Below, one piece after another: positions 36,271 through 45,916 of a DNA stretch of 64,000 bases. A model generated the notes under the pieces. That model did no database searches and was not told the origin of the DNA. It was given only the letters and a program-made list of their open reading frames with translations. The stretch lies in assembly GCF_900102215.1 (NCBI RefSeq), contig NZ_FNBG01000011.1, forward strand, positions 80,512 to 144,511, written 5' to 3'. The position numbers were made by a program, and so were the translations under genes. Origin of the DNA: Fontibacillus panacisegetis (GTDB taxonomy: Bacteria > Bacillota > Bacilli > Paenibacillales > Paenibacillaceae). Positions within the stretch are counted from its first letter, which is position 1, and every line of letters begins with the position of its first letter.

Positions 36271-36742
36271 CTTCTCTCTCTTCTGGGGAGAGCACATGCG
36301 ACGACTCTCCCTTGGTTAACGGTTTGGCATATACGTAGGAACCATCCCGGTTGTATAGTCCTGTAAGAACAACCCCATCTCTCTCATCATTTATAAAAGC
36401 GATTGAGAAGCTGAGGTCGTTCCCACGTTCTCCAAAGGCATTATATCTCGTTATCCCAATTTTTGCCTTTTTCTTCGGCAACAGTTTATTTAACTTGTTA
36501 AGCTGCTGTTTCTGCTCTTCTTGAACTACCTCAATTTTTTCTTGCTGTATTTTTAAATCAATGAGTAAACTTTCCAAATCCTCAATACCTGTATCTTTCA
36601 TCATCATTTGATACTTCTTACGCATCTTCCGCAGCTTACTACCTTGTGCTATATTCCAAATCAGCAGCCATAAACAAATTATGATTAGTCCACCCACGAT
36701 CCAGACCAACTGATCCAGAATTAGCTCATTCCATTCCCGCAT
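36242..36742 (-). CDS. DUF4446 family membrane protein
   Basis: 166 residues. One membrane helix (WIVGGLIIICLWLLIWNIA, about 14-32), a basic patch, a coiled coil (about 45-88, DLKIQQEKIEVVQEEQKQQLNKL), and a small beta domain (GITRYNAFGERGNDLSFSIA, then DGVVLTGLYNRDGSYVYAKP). Usually found near parB in Bacilli; function unknown. Confidence 0.9.
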   Translation of the reverse strand: MREWNELILDQLVWIVGGLIIICLWLLIWNIAQGSKLRKMRKKYQMMMKDTGIEDLESLLIDLKIQQEKIEVVQEEQKQQLNKLNKLLPKKKAKIGITRYNAFGERGNDLSFSIAFINDERDGVVLTGLYNRDGSYVYAKPLTKGESSHVLSPEEREAIDLAGQEE

Positions 36743-36766
36743 GTTATTTCTCCCCTATGTTGAATA

Positions 36767-37906
36767 TCACTTTACAATCAACCGTACTGCTGTAATTAAT
36801 GCTTCAATTTCCTCTTCTGTCGTAGTATGCCCCACACTTGCTCGAACTGCTCCACCCGATGATGTACCCGCAGTCTTATGTCCTAGAGGAGTACAATGAT
36901 ACCCTGCTCTTACTGCAATTCCAAAATCCCTGTCTAGATTAAATGCCATTTCAGCCGCGTCATGCCCTTGAGCATTAAAGGAAACAAGTCCCGTTCTTGG
37001 TTGTCCAATATTGGGACCTAACAATGATATGCCTGGTATCCCTTTCAATTCTCTCATTATCGTTTGAGTTAAATTCCATTCATGCTCATAAATCCGTTCA
37101 ACACCTTGCTCCATCACATATTTTACTGCCGCCCCTAATCCTGCGACACCTACCGTATTCGATGTTCCTGCTTCATAACGATCAGGTCTAACTAACGGCT
37201 GTTCCGGTTCTTCTGACTGACTTCCAGTTCCCCCATGCAATAGCGGCTCCAAATCAAGCTTAGGACTAATATATAATCCCCCTGTTCCTTGAGGACCAAG
37301 TAAACCTTTATGTCCAGGAAAGGCTAACATATCAATGCCCATACTTCCTACATCAATAGGATATATCCCTGCTGTTTGTGCTGCGTCCAACAACACAACT
37401 ACTCCATGATCATGTGCCAGCTTACTTATTTCAGCTATCGGAAGTATACTTCCCAATAAATTAGAGCTATGGCTGCAAACCACCAATTTGGTTTGTGGAC
37501 GAAACGTCTTTTCCAGTTCCTCCAGATTTATATCACCCTGTTCACTTATGGGTAAATAATCGACGGATATTCCATTTGTTCGTTTCAGAAACTCTAACGG
37601 TCTTCTAACAGAATTATGCTCCACCATCGTCGCTATCACATGATCGCCAGGCTTCACATATCCTTTAATCGCCAAATTTAGAGCTTCTGTCGTATTCGAA
37701 GTGAACGCAATATCGTTTGGATTTGAAATCTGAAATAGTTTAGCTAGCCTTGTTCGAGTAGTAAACATGGTTCTACCTGCCTGCAAGGCCATCCCATGAT
37801 TTCCTCTCCCCGCACTAGCTGAAGGTCCATTTAGTATTTTCACCATAGCGTCTGCTACTCCAGGAGCTTTGGGCCACGACGTTGCTGCATGATCCAAATA
37901 AATCAC
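36767..37906 (-). CDS. Cysteine desulfurase-like class V aminotransferase
   Basis: 379 residues from the GTG at 37906 (GGAG 9 bases upstream), giving the usual start (M)IYLDHAATSWPK; an ATG 96 bases earlier would add an atypical extension. PLP lysine in FPGHKGLLG, active Cys in GYHCTPLGH, plus EHNS and CSHSSN motifs. Fits the cysteine desulfurase family that is separate from IscS/SufS; it would release sulfur from cysteine, or act on a related substrate. It lies upstream of the DUF4446 gene (24-base gap). Confidence 0.9.
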   Translation of the reverse strand: MIYLDHAATSWPKAPGVADAMVKILNGPSASAGRGNHGMALQAGRTMFTTRTRLAKLFQISNPNDIAFTSNTTEALNLAIKGYVKPGDHVIATMVEHNSVRRPLEFLKRTNGISVDYLPISEQGDINLEELEKTFRPQTKLVVCSHSSNLLGSILPIAEISKLAHDHGVVVLLDAAQTAGIYPIDVGSMGIDMLAFPGHKGLLGPQGTGGLYISPKLDLEPLLHGGTGSQSEEPEQPLVRPDRYEAGTSNTVGVAGLGAAVKYVMEQGVERIYEHEWNLTQTIMRELKGIPGISLLGPNIGQPRTGLVSFNAQGHDAAEMAFNLDRDFGIAVRAGYHCTPLGHKTAGTSSGGAVRASVGHTTTEEEIEALITAVRLIVK

Positions 37907-38026
37907 GTCACGTTTCTCCAAACGACCACCCCACTTCAAGAAAATCTTACCATTTACACCAACAATGACATACTCTTCCCTCTTGCTGATCAATACTCGC
38001 AAAAGGGGGAATATGTCATCGTGTCG

Positions 38027-38866
38027 TCAACTTAACAAATCCAAAAGCCGTTGCAAGTCTTGCTGACTGTAATAATTAATTTCGATTTTTCCTTTATCTT
38101 TACTAGCTTTAATTTTGACAGTAGTTTTATAGCGCTCACGCAAACTTTCTTCTACTTCATCTATATATGGGTCCCGTTTTTTATTTGTTGGTTTCGCCTT
38201 CTCCAGCTTTTTACGATCGAGCTGTTGAACTGCATTTTCTAAATCACGTACACTCCATTCGTGATCTATACATTGTTTTGCTAACTGCTTGATTGTATCA
38301 GCATTTTTCAACCCAACAAGTGCTCTCGCATGTCCCATAGATAATGTTCCACGTGAAACATATTCCTTAACTTCTTCAGGTAATGATAATAGTCGTAAAA
38401 AGTTAGCAATATGAGAACGAGACTTGCCAACCTTTAATGACAGTTCTTCTTGTGTTAATTTGAATTGATCCATTAAACCTTGGTATGCAACAGCTACTTC
38501 CATCGCATTCAAATTTTCCCGTTGCAGATTCTCAATAAGAGCAATTTCCATTACTTGTTGATCCGAGAAAGATCTTACCACCGCGGGAATAGATGAATTC
38601 CCACAATATTGAGATGCACGGAAACGCCGTTCACCAGCAATAATCTCATAACCTTTAAGAACACTACGTACAATGATTGGTTGAATAACACCATGCTGAC
38701 GGATTGATTCAGCTAATTCTTTTATAGCTTCTTCATCAAAAGTTTTCCGTGGCTGATATGGATTCGCACGCAGCTGACTAAGTGGAATTTCAACCACTTT
38801 ATCATCTTCCTGTACATCAAGTGATGTAAAAAGTGCATCCAATCCTTTGCCCAAGCGTTTACTCAT
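38027..38866 (-). CDS. spo0J: ParB/Spo0J chromosome-partitioning protein
   Basis: 279 residues. N-terminal CTPase domain with box motifs LRANPYQPRKTFD and GERRFRAS; helix-turn-helix around LSLKVGKSRSHIANFLRLLSLP; C-terminal dimerisation domain ending YYSQQDLQRLLDLL. Binds parS, spreads as a CTP-dependent clamp, loads SMC and stimulates Soj. Its own gene contains a perfect parS (38345-38360). The start overlaps the soj end by 8 bases. Confidence 0.97.
   Translation of the reverse strand: MSKRLGKGLDALFTSLDVQEDDKVVEIPLSQLRANPYQPRKTFDEEAIKELAESIRQHGVIQPIIVRSVLKGYEIIAGERRFRASQYCGNSSIPAVVRSFSDQQVMEIALIENLQRENLNAMEVAVAYQGLMDQFKLTQEELSLKVGKSRSHIANFLRLLSLPEEVKEYVSRGTLSMGHARALVGLKNADTIKQLAKQCIDHEWSVRDLENAVQQLDRKKLEKAKPTNKKRDPYIDEVEESLRERYKTTVKIKASKDKGKIEINYYSQQDLQRLLDLLS
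38345..38360. promoter_or_regulatory. parS site inside spo0J
   Basis: TGTTCCACGTGAAACA, identical to the canonical B. subtilis parS, in the coding region of spo0J as in B. subtilis. Confidence 0.95.
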
Positions 38867-39629
38867 AAGAGACCACTTCCTTCGCCAACTCTAAGTATAC
38901 TTCCGCACCTTTAGATTTAGGATCATACGTAATAATAGATTGACCATGTGAAGGAGCTTCACTCAGTCGCACATTACGCGGAATAACTGTCTTGTATACT
39001 TTTTGTTGGAAATATTTCTTGACCTCTTCAATGACTTGAATACCTAAGTTCGTTCTTGCATCAAACATCGTTAACAACACACCTTCAATTTGAAGTGTTG
39101 TGTTTAAATGCTTCTGAACCAGTCGAACTGTATTTAGTAACTGACTCAATCCTTCCAGTGCGTAATACTCACACTGAATCGGTATAAGCACGGAATCTGC
39201 AGCAGTTAATGAGTTGATTGTCAATAATCCCAAGGATGGTGGACAATCAATGAGAATGTAATCATATAAGTGTTTAACTTGTTGAAGAGACTTTTTAAGA
39301 CGCACCTCACGAGAAATTGTTGATACTAGTTCAATTTCTGCACCGGCCAATTGAATCGTAGCTGGAATAATATCCAAGCCTTCAATCTCGGTATGTGCAA
39401 TAGCTTCACTTGGATGAACTTCATTTATAAGCACATCATAAATACAGTTCGGCACATCCGCTTTGTTTATACCTACACCACTTGTTGTATTCCCTTGCGG
39501 ATCAATGTCAATGAGAAGTACTTTTTTACCAATAGAAGCCAGTCCTGCTCCCAAATTCACCGAAGTCGTCGTCTTTCCGACGCCACCTTTTTGGTTGGCA
39601 ATTGCAATAATCTTAGACAATCCATTCAC
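38859..39629 (-). CDS. soj: ParA/Soj partition ATPase
   Basis: 256 residues. Deviant Walker A KGGVGKTTTSVNLG (both lysines), Walker A' DIDPQGNTTSG, Walker B ILIDCPPSLGLL. DNA-bound dimeric ATPase that works with Spo0J to separate origins and that regulates DnaA in B. subtilis. The 226-base gap to noc has no gene; it presumably holds its promoter. Confidence 0.97.
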   Translation of the reverse strand: MNGLSKIIAIANQKGGVGKTTTSVNLGAGLASIGKKVLLIDIDPQGNTTSGVGINKADVPNCIYDVLINEVHPSEAIAHTEIEGLDIIPATIQLAGAEIELVSTISREVRLKKSLQQVKHLYDYILIDCPPSLGLLTINSLTAADSVLIPIQCEYYALEGLSQLLNTVRLVQKHLNTTLQIEGVLLTMFDARTNLGIQVIEEVKKYFQQKVYKTVIPRNVRLSEAPSHGQSIITYDPKSKGAEVYLELAKEVVSYE

Positions 39630-39855
39630 CTCATAATATAGAAGAATCTTTTTGTAGAATTGAACAATGTGAGTATGACGAAGCTGCAGCTACAAAAAGA
39701 CCAAACACTGCTGGTGATTTTTAACGCTACGGCTTATCTTCTCCCCAAGTGCAGCGTAAAAGGATTGGATAGGGATCAGTATCATTTCATGCCGAAAATT
39801 AGCTGACCTCTCTTACCTCGCGGTTATGGTCAACGGGTAGTAGCCGTACTTTCAG

Positions 39856-40674
39856 TTATCTCTTAGGAATCTGAATCACGATTTCATAATGATCATCAAG
39901 ATCTTTCTCAGCTGTCTTAATATTAAGACCTGACCCTGAAACCATATCAATAGATTGGCGTATCGTATTCAGAGCTAATCGAACGTCCTTTGTAAACGAA
40001 ATTCTTTTCGTTTTACTCTTGTTTTTGGATACTTCTTTGTAGAAAGCAATTCTAGCTTCCGTCTGTTTAACATTTAATTCCTTACTAATAATCTCTTCCA
40101 ACACTTTATGCTGCAATTCTTCTGAATCAAGAGATAATAATGCACGAGCGTGTCGTTCAGTTATTTTACGCTCCATTAATGCATTTTTGGCTTTCTCTGG
40201 AAGATTAAGCAATCTGATTTTGTTGGCAATAGTCGATTGACTCTTTCCTAATCTTTGAGCGAGACTTTCTTGAGTTAATTCATGAAGCTCAATTAAATTT
40301 TGATAAGCTATTGCTTCTTCAATAGCCGTTAAGCCTTCCCTTTGAAGGTTTTCAATTAGAGCGATAGAAGCAGCCTGGGAATCATTGAATTCGCGCAAAA
40401 TGGCTGGAATTGTCTCCATACCAAGTTTTTTAACCGCACGCCAACGTCTTTCACCAGCAATGATTTCATACTTATCATTACGGTAACGCACAACAATCGG
40501 TTGAATTACACCATGAGTACGAATCGTTTGGCATAATTCATCAATTTTTTCATCGTCAAAAATGGTCCGGGGCTGATATGGACTGCCGACGATTTCCCCT
40601 ACCGGAATTTGTTTTACTTCGTCACCGCTGCTTCGCTCAGTTAAACCAAACAATTTGGAAAATTGTTCTCTCAT
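39856..40674 (-). CDS. noc: Nucleoid occlusion protein Noc
   Basis: 272 residues from the ATG at 40674 (AGGTGG upstream); a GTG 15 bases earlier overlaps the SD. A ParB paralogue: an N-terminal amphipathic [11 protein letters not shown] membrane-targeting helix, CTPase motifs ([18 protein letters not shown]), helix-turn-helix ([22 protein letters not shown]), and C-terminal dimer domain. The amphipathic N-terminus separates Noc from Spo0J. It keeps the division septum off the nucleoid by binding NBS sites. Confidence 0.95.
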   Translation of the reverse strand: MREQFSKLFGLTERSSGDEVKQIPVGEIVGSPYQPRTIFDDEKIDELCQTIRTHGVIQPIVVRYRNDKYEIIAGERRWRAVKKLGMETIPAILREFNDSQAASIALIENLQREGLTAIEEAIAYQNLIELHELTQESLAQRLGKSQSTIANKIRLLNLPEKAKNALMERKITERHARALLSLDSEELQHKVLEEIISKELNVKQTEARIAFYKEVSKNKSKTKRISFTKDVRLALNTIRQSIDMVSGSGLNIKTAEKDLDDHYEIVIQIPKR

Positions 40675-40908
40675 CCCGTAGATTACCACCTAATTTCATA
40701 GTGACATAAGGACATACCTATGTATCAAATATAGGCTGATCCCCTATGTAAAAAATCGTTCCTGTGCATCCCATAATGGATGACGGACGAATAAGGTACA
40801 AACGCACGCCCCGTCAGTGATTAGCGATAACTCTATTCTACCACTTTTTTCACTATAATCCTATTCTCTTATTTAATGTATTTTAAAAGAATATCCCCCT
40901 TAACAACA

Positions 40909-40924
40909 TGTTCCACGTGGAACA
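40909..40924. promoter_or_regulatory. parS-like site between noc and rsmG
   Basis: TGTTCCACGTGGAACA, a perfect palindrome one base from the canonical parS. Located 235 bases upstream of noc. The rest of this 277-base gap shows no gene. Confidence 0.88.
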
Positions 40925-40966
40925 AATTGTTAAGAGGGATACTATAGAGTTGTTATTATAAGGAAA

Positions 40967-41689
40967 TTAAACTAATGGAGACTTAAGAGGTGTTCCCGCT
41001 TTACGAGGATACTTCTTAGGAGTATTTCCTGTTTTACTAACAATAACGATATGCCGATCCGAATTTTCCAAAGGAAGAGAAAAATGATGAGTATCACGAA
41101 GTTTACCCTTAAGCTCATTCATACTTCGAACAGACTCTTTAATTTCTTCCCCAGGGTCGCTCCCCTTCATTGCAGCAAATAACCCGCCATTTTTCACAAA
41201 AGGAAGACAAAATTCATTTAATACCGCCATACGTGCTACTGCTCTAGCTGTTACAAGGTCAAAAGCATCGCGTAAATGCTCTTTACGAGCCATATCTTCA
41301 GCACGACCATGAAGCAGCTCTACATCACACAAACCAAGCTTATCCACTACATTTTGCAAAAAACCTATTCTTTTGTTTAAAGAATCAATGATCGTTAATT
41401 TGAGCTCAGGAAAGCAAATTTTTAATGGTATGCCTGGAAATCCTGCACCCGAACCTATATCTGCGACATTCGATACATTAGATATATCAAGATAGAAAGA
41501 GAGAGACACGGAATCGTAAAAATGCTTAATATACACTTGCTCACGTTCCGTAATCCCTGTTAAATTCATTTTCTCATTCCAGGTGACCAGCTCTTCATAA
41601 TAAGTTTCAAACTGCTCAAGTTGTGTAGAGGTCAGGTCGATTCCATGTTCCAATAACAATGCATGAAATTTAGATTGTATAGGGTCCAA
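40967..41689 (-). CDS. rsmG: 16S rRNA m7G527 methyltransferase
   Basis: 240 residues. Class I methyltransferase with DIGSGAGFPGIPLKI (SAM motif I), TIIDSLNKRIGFL and TARAVA motifs. Modifies G527 in the 530 loop; loss causes low-level streptomycin resistance in known species. Start is 4 bases after the mnmG stop. Confidence 0.97.
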   Translation of the reverse strand: MDPIQSKFHALLLEHGIDLTSTQLEQFETYYEELVTWNEKMNLTGITEREQVYIKHFYDSVSLSFYLDISNVSNVADIGSGAGFPGIPLKICFPELKLTIIDSLNKRIGFLQNVVDKLGLCDVELLHGRAEDMARKEHLRDAFDLVTARAVARMAVLNEFCLPFVKNGGLFAAMKGSDPGEEIKESVRSMNELKGKLRDTHHFSLPLENSDRHIVIVSKTGNTPKKYPRKAGTPLKSPLV

Positions 41690-41693
41690 ACCA

Positions 41694-43580
41694 TTATCCT
41701 CCCGCAGCCGTAACCCGATTATAGTGTTCCAAATAAACCAATAAAATGGAAATGTCAGCAGGCGTTACACCGGAAATACGAGAAGCTTGACCAATCGACA
41801 ACGGACGTATTTTATCCAGCTTTTGTCGTGCTTCAATCGCCAATCCATGAATATCATCATAGGTGATGCTCTCAGGTATTTTCTTCTTTTCCATTTTTTG
41901 TAATCTTTCAACATGCAGCAGCTGTTTTTCTATATATCCAGCATACTTAATTTGAATTTCCACTTGCTCCTTCATTTCAGCATCCAGTTCTATTTCTGAT
42001 GGATATAAAGATTCAATATGGGCATATTCTACTTCAGGACGACGCAAAATAGTTAACAGATTGCTTCCATCCTGAATTACCGTTGAACCAATGGATTCCA
42101 ACAAAGGGTTTATGACAGACGGTTTTACCTTTGTTTCGCGAAGGCGTTCGATTTCTGCCTCCACCTTGCTCTTCTTATCGAGGAACATTTCATATCGCTC
42201 TGGAGTGATCAAGCCGATCTCATACCCAATCGGAGTAAGACGCAAATCTGCATTATCATGACGCAAAAGAAGACGATACTCAGCACGCGAAGTAAGCAAA
42301 CGATAAGGCTCATTTGTTCCTTTAGTCACCAAATCATCAATCAATACTCCAATGTAGCCTTGGGAACGATCCAAAATGACCGGATCTTTACCTTGAACTT
42401 TGCGAGCAGCGTTAATGCCGGCCATAATACCTTGTCCCGCTGCTTCCTCATAACCTGAAGTACCATTGATTTGTCCTGCTGTAAAAAGACCGGGAACTGC
42501 TTTTGTTTCCAGTGATGGCCACAATTGAGTTGGAACCATCGCATCGTATTCAATAGCGTAACCATTGCGCATCATTTTTACATTTTGCAATCCTGGAACC
42601 GAACGCAGCATTTGTAGCTGTACGTCCTCTGGCATACTTGTAGAGAAGCCTTGGACATAATACTCCGAAGTATTTTTCCCCTCCGGCTCCAAAAAGATTT
42701 GATGCTTCGGCTTATCGCTAAAACGAACAATTTTATCCTCAATAGAAGGACAATAACGCGGACCAGTTCCTTCAATAATGCCTGAGAACATTGGCGCACG
42801 ATCCAGGTTAGCATTAATAATCTCATGTGTCTCTGCAGACGTATAAGTTAACCAGCAGGGAAGCTGTTCATTGTCCGAGCTCTTTGTCTCATAAGAAAAA
42901 AACTTCGGATTCTCATCACCCGGTTGGATTTCCGTTTGTGAGAAATCAATCGTATCCTTATGCACACGCGGAGGTGTACCGGTCTTAAAACGAACCAAAT
43001 CAAACCCGAGATCCTTCAGGTTTTGAGACAATTTAACGGCAGGCTGCTGATTGTTTGGTCCACTCTCATAAGTCAGCTCACCCATAATAATTTTCCCGCG
43101 CAAATACGTTCCTGTCGTCAAAACAACCGCTTTGGCACGATATTCCGCTCCGGTCATCGTTACGACACCAACACATTGCCCATCTTCCACGATCAGCTCT
43201 TCAACCAAGCCTTGACGCATCGTCAAGTTAGATTCTAGTTCCATCGTTTCTTTCATTGTATGTTGGTACAAGAACTTATCTGCTTGTGCACGAAGTGCAT
43301 GAACTGCAGGGCCTTTACCTGTGTTCAGCATCCGCATTTGAATGAACGTCTTATCAATGTTTCGGCCCATTTCACCGCCAAGCGCATCGATTTCACGTAC
43401 CACGTGACCTTTTGCTGGACCACCGATTGACGGATTACATGGCATAAAAGCGACCATATCCAAATTGATCGTAATCATCAATGTACTGCATCCCATACGC
43501 GCTGCTGCCAAAGCCGATTCACAGCCCGCATGACCTGCACCGACGACAATAACATCGTAATTTCCGGCTGCAAAACCCAT
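41694..43580 (-). CDS. mnmG: tRNA uridine-34 cmnm5 modification enzyme MnmG (GidA)
   Basis: 628 residues. FAD site [17 protein letters not shown] at the N-terminus, [11 protein letters not shown], and a C-terminal helical domain ([29 protein letters not shown], split here over about 575-610) that binds MnmE. With MnmE it installs carboxymethylaminomethyl at the tRNA wobble uridine. Full length, no disruption. Confidence 0.98.
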   Translation of the reverse strand: MGFAAGNYDVIVVGAGHAGCESALAAARMGCSTLMITINLDMVAFMPCNPSIGGPAKGHVVREIDALGGEMGRNIDKTFIQMRMLNTGKGPAVHALRAQADKFLYQHTMKETMELESNLTMRQGLVEELIVEDGQCVGVVTMTGAEYRAKAVVLTTGTYLRGKIIMGELTYESGPNNQQPAVKLSQNLKDLGFDLVRFKTGTPPRVHKDTIDFSQTEIQPGDENPKFFSYETKSSDNEQLPCWLTYTSAETHEIINANLDRAPMFSGIIEGTGPRYCPSIEDKIVRFSDKPKHQIFLEPEGKNTSEYYVQGFSTSMPEDVQLQMLRSVPGLQNVKMMRNGYAIEYDAMVPTQLWPSLETKAVPGLFTAGQINGTSGYEEAAGQGIMAGINAARKVQGKDPVILDRSQGYIGVLIDDLVTKGTNEPYRLLTSRAEYRLLLRHDNADLRLTPIGYEIGLITPERYEMFLDKKSKVEAEIERLRETKVKPSVINPLLESIGSTVIQDGSNLLTILRRPEVEYAHIESLYPSEIELDAEMKEQVEIQIKYAGYIEKQLLHVERLQKMEKKKIPESITYDDIHGLAIEARQKLDKIRPLSIGQASRISGVTPADISILLVYLEHYNRVTAAGG

Positions 43581-43689
43581 TCTGCTCTACCTCCTTATAA
43601 ATAAATATCTATAGATAAATCTTAAATTCAAGTTAATTTAATAACTAATACATCATACCACGAACTAGACATCATGATATCATTCACCT

Positions 43690-45069
43690 TTATTTACCGA
43701 GACAAAATTGTGAAAAAATTTGATCAATCAATGCATCCGGCGCTGAATCACCGATCACTTCACCTAACTGTTCCCAAGCCAGACGTACATCAATTTGTAA
43801 AATATCGATCGGAATGCCGCTATCTGCCGCTTCATAAGCATCTGCTAACGATTGCTGTGCCTTCTTAAGAAGTGCAATATGCCGCACATTACTTACATAT
43901 GTCAAATCCCCCGACTCCAGCTTCCCGCCAAAAAATAACGAGGAGATCGCATCTTCCAGATGATCCAGTCCTTCTTCCGTTTTAGCCGACAGCTCTACAA
44001 TCGCACTTTCCGGAAAATATTGCGTTACCTTCTCCCTCTTTAATTGCTGAGGCAAATCAATCTTGTTAAGCAGCACGAGTACAGATCTCCCTTGTAACTG
44101 CTCCATCAAAATTATCTCATCCTCATGCAATTCCTCGGCGCTGTTAAGCACAAGCAGAATCAAATCTGCTTCATTTACTGCTGCCTTGGAGCGCTCTACC
44201 CCCATTTTCTCTACGATATCCATCGTTTCACGAATACCCGCCGTATCGAGCAGCTTAAGCGGTATATTGTTAATTGTCACATATTCCTCAATCACATCAC
44301 GTGTTGTCCCTGGAATATCAGTAACAATTGCTTTGTTCTCCCTCGCTAATGTATTCATCAACGATGATTTCCCTACATTCGGACGTCCAACAATCGCTGT
44401 CGTAATCCCTTCGCGCAAAATTTTCCCTTGACTCGCGTGCTTCAACAGCTCATCAATCCCACTCGACACTTCCGTACATTTACGCTTAATAAAGTCCATC
44501 GTCATCGATTCCACATCATGCTCTGGATAATCAATATTAACCTCGATATGCGCCAGCGTCTCGACCAACGAATGTCTCAGCTCATTGATCTTACGAGACA
44601 GCTTCCCCTCCACCTGCTTCAATGCAAGCGAAAAAGCACGGTCCGATTTTGACCGAATCAAATCAATTACCGCCTCTGCTTGAGACAAGTCGATCCGTCC
44701 ATTCAGAAAAGCTCGCTTTGTGAACTCTCCCGGCTCCGCAAGACGAATGTTCGGCTGCAGCAGCAGCAGATCCATTACCCGTTTAACCGAGATAATCCCC
44801 CCGTGAGTACTGATCTCTACCACATCCTCCGTAGTAAATGAACGTGGAGCACGGAATAGTGACACTAGAACCTCTTCTAATTTTTCGTCATTTTTGGGAT
44901 CAATAATAAACCCGTAATGAACTGTATGACTATCGGCTTCCGTCAGCGTCGTCTTGGAGCGAAACATTCGCTCAACCTCTGCGATTGCATCCGGTCCGCT
45001 CACGCGGATCACCGCAATCCCGCTCTCCCCGACCGCTGTCGAAATAGCCGCTATTGTATCACTAAGCAT
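43690..45069 (-). CDS. mnmE: tRNA modification GTPase MnmE
   Basis: 459 residues from the ATG at 45069 (GAGGTG 9 bases upstream). N-terminal folate-binding domain (DTIAAISTAVGESGIAVIRVSG), helical domain, and inserted G domain: GRPNVGKSSL, DIPGTTRD, DTAGI, NKIDL. C-terminal FCLGK supplies the catalytic Cys. Partner of MnmG. An 835-base gap with repeats lies between it and jag. Confidence 0.98.
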   Translation of the reverse strand: MLSDTIAAISTAVGESGIAVIRVSGPDAIAEVERMFRSKTTLTEADSHTVHYGFIIDPKNDEKLEEVLVSLFRAPRSFTTEDVVEISTHGGIISVKRVMDLLLLQPNIRLAEPGEFTKRAFLNGRIDLSQAEAVIDLIRSKSDRAFSLALKQVEGKLSRKINELRHSLVETLAHIEVNIDYPEHDVESMTMDFIKRKCTEVSSGIDELLKHASQGKILREGITTAIVGRPNVGKSSLMNTLARENKAIVTDIPGTTRDVIEEYVTINNIPLKLLDTAGIRETMDIVEKMGVERSKAAVNEADLILLVLNSAEELHEDEIILMEQLQGRSVLVLLNKIDLPQQLKREKVTQYFPESAIVELSAKTEEGLDHLEDAISSLFFGGKLESGDLTYVSNVRHIALLKKAQQSLADAYEAADSGIPIDILQIDVRLAWEQLGEVIGDSAPDALIDQIFSQFCLGK

Positions 45070-45134
45070 TGTATCTTTCACCTCTTTAAGTTTACTGTTG
45101 TGTTGTGAGTGTGAAATCGAAGAAGTTTGTTTGT

Positions 45135-45290
45135 GAAGCTAGGACGCTCCGCATTCCATTTGATCTTCCGATCGCTGTTGCCATTGAATTGTCTTCATTC
45201 ATAACACCTGATTAGGTTACAATTCAATGGCAAAGGCGACCACTACCGTTTCTCCAGATTCAAATGGACTGCCTCCGCTACCGCTTCACA
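45135..45290. repeat. Long imperfect palindrome (interspersed-repeat-like)
   Basis: CCATTGAATTGT (45181-45192) has a perfect partner ACAATTCAATGG (45219-45230) around a 26-base loop. The pairing continues imperfectly outward for another 40 bases per side (for example TCCATTTGATCT against AGATTCAAATGGA). The total is a ~130-base hairpin without coding potential. Its shape is that of a MITE/REP-like mobile palindrome; copies elsewhere are predicted but not visible in this window. Confidence 0.55.
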
Positions 45291-45355
45291 AAAAAAACTA
45301 CAGTTCGTTCCACCTTCCCGAACTAACTTTCACTCCTTACTCCTGACTGACGTAA

Positions 45356-45747
45356 GCGAATCCCGTAGGGACAGCGTCCTCCTTGCACACAATACAGATC
45401 GATCCACGCGTTTCCTCATTAGGCAATTCTTCCTCGAATTAGCCTCCAACTCTCTGCTCATAAGCTAACGTATCCCGTCAGGGACAGCGCTCTCCTTGCA
45501 CAATATCCTGCAAAACCCGTGCCAAAGCATCTCCATCCCCTCAATCGCAGGAGCTCGAAAAGTAGAGCGTACCCCGCAGGGGTGACAAGCGCCTCTCATC
45601 GCAAGTAGTACCTCAGGTGCGTCGAAAGCAGAGACGAATCCAGCCTGTTTTATCAGGTTGCCCGGGAGCACCAAAAGTAAGACGTACCCGAAGGGGGAAA
45701 AGCGTTCAATTGCACGCAGCCAAAGCGCATTCCCGAAGGGAACAGCG
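45356..45747. repeat. Five degenerate direct repeats
   Basis: Core pattern GCGNATCCCGNAGGGACAGCG occurs at 45356-45376, 45468-45489, 45566-45591, 45681-45704 and 45725-45747 with drift. Three of the copies keep the small CCCG-AGGG dyad closely. The first two also share CTCCTTGCACA downstream. Spacing is about 100-115 bases for four copies and 45 for the last. No open frame with an RBS runs through them. Nature unknown. Confidence 0.6.
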
Positions 45748-45794
45748 AGCAGGAGCGCCTCTATATCTCCCACGTTAGTTCAGTTTGCGGGAGT

Positions 45795-45842
45795 CCCGAG
45801 GGCAGCGGGCCCTCGGGGGCCCTCCCTTACGGTAAGGGAGGG
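45795..45842. repeat. Twin GC-rich hairpins downstream of jag
   Basis: Two adjacent perfect stems: CCCGAGGG/CCCTCGGG (45795-45802 with 45810-45817) and CCCTCCCTTA/TAAGGGAGGG (45820-45829 with 45833-45842, 3-base loop). No T run on either strand, so not a classical terminator, though they lie 75 bases past the jag stop. Far more GC-rich than their surroundings. Confidence 0.6.
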
Positions 45843-45916
45843 TTTGGGAGGGTTGAGACACAAAAAAGAACGCAACAACATCGCCATAATTCCATAGCAA
45901 CGTCATTGCGTCTCAT

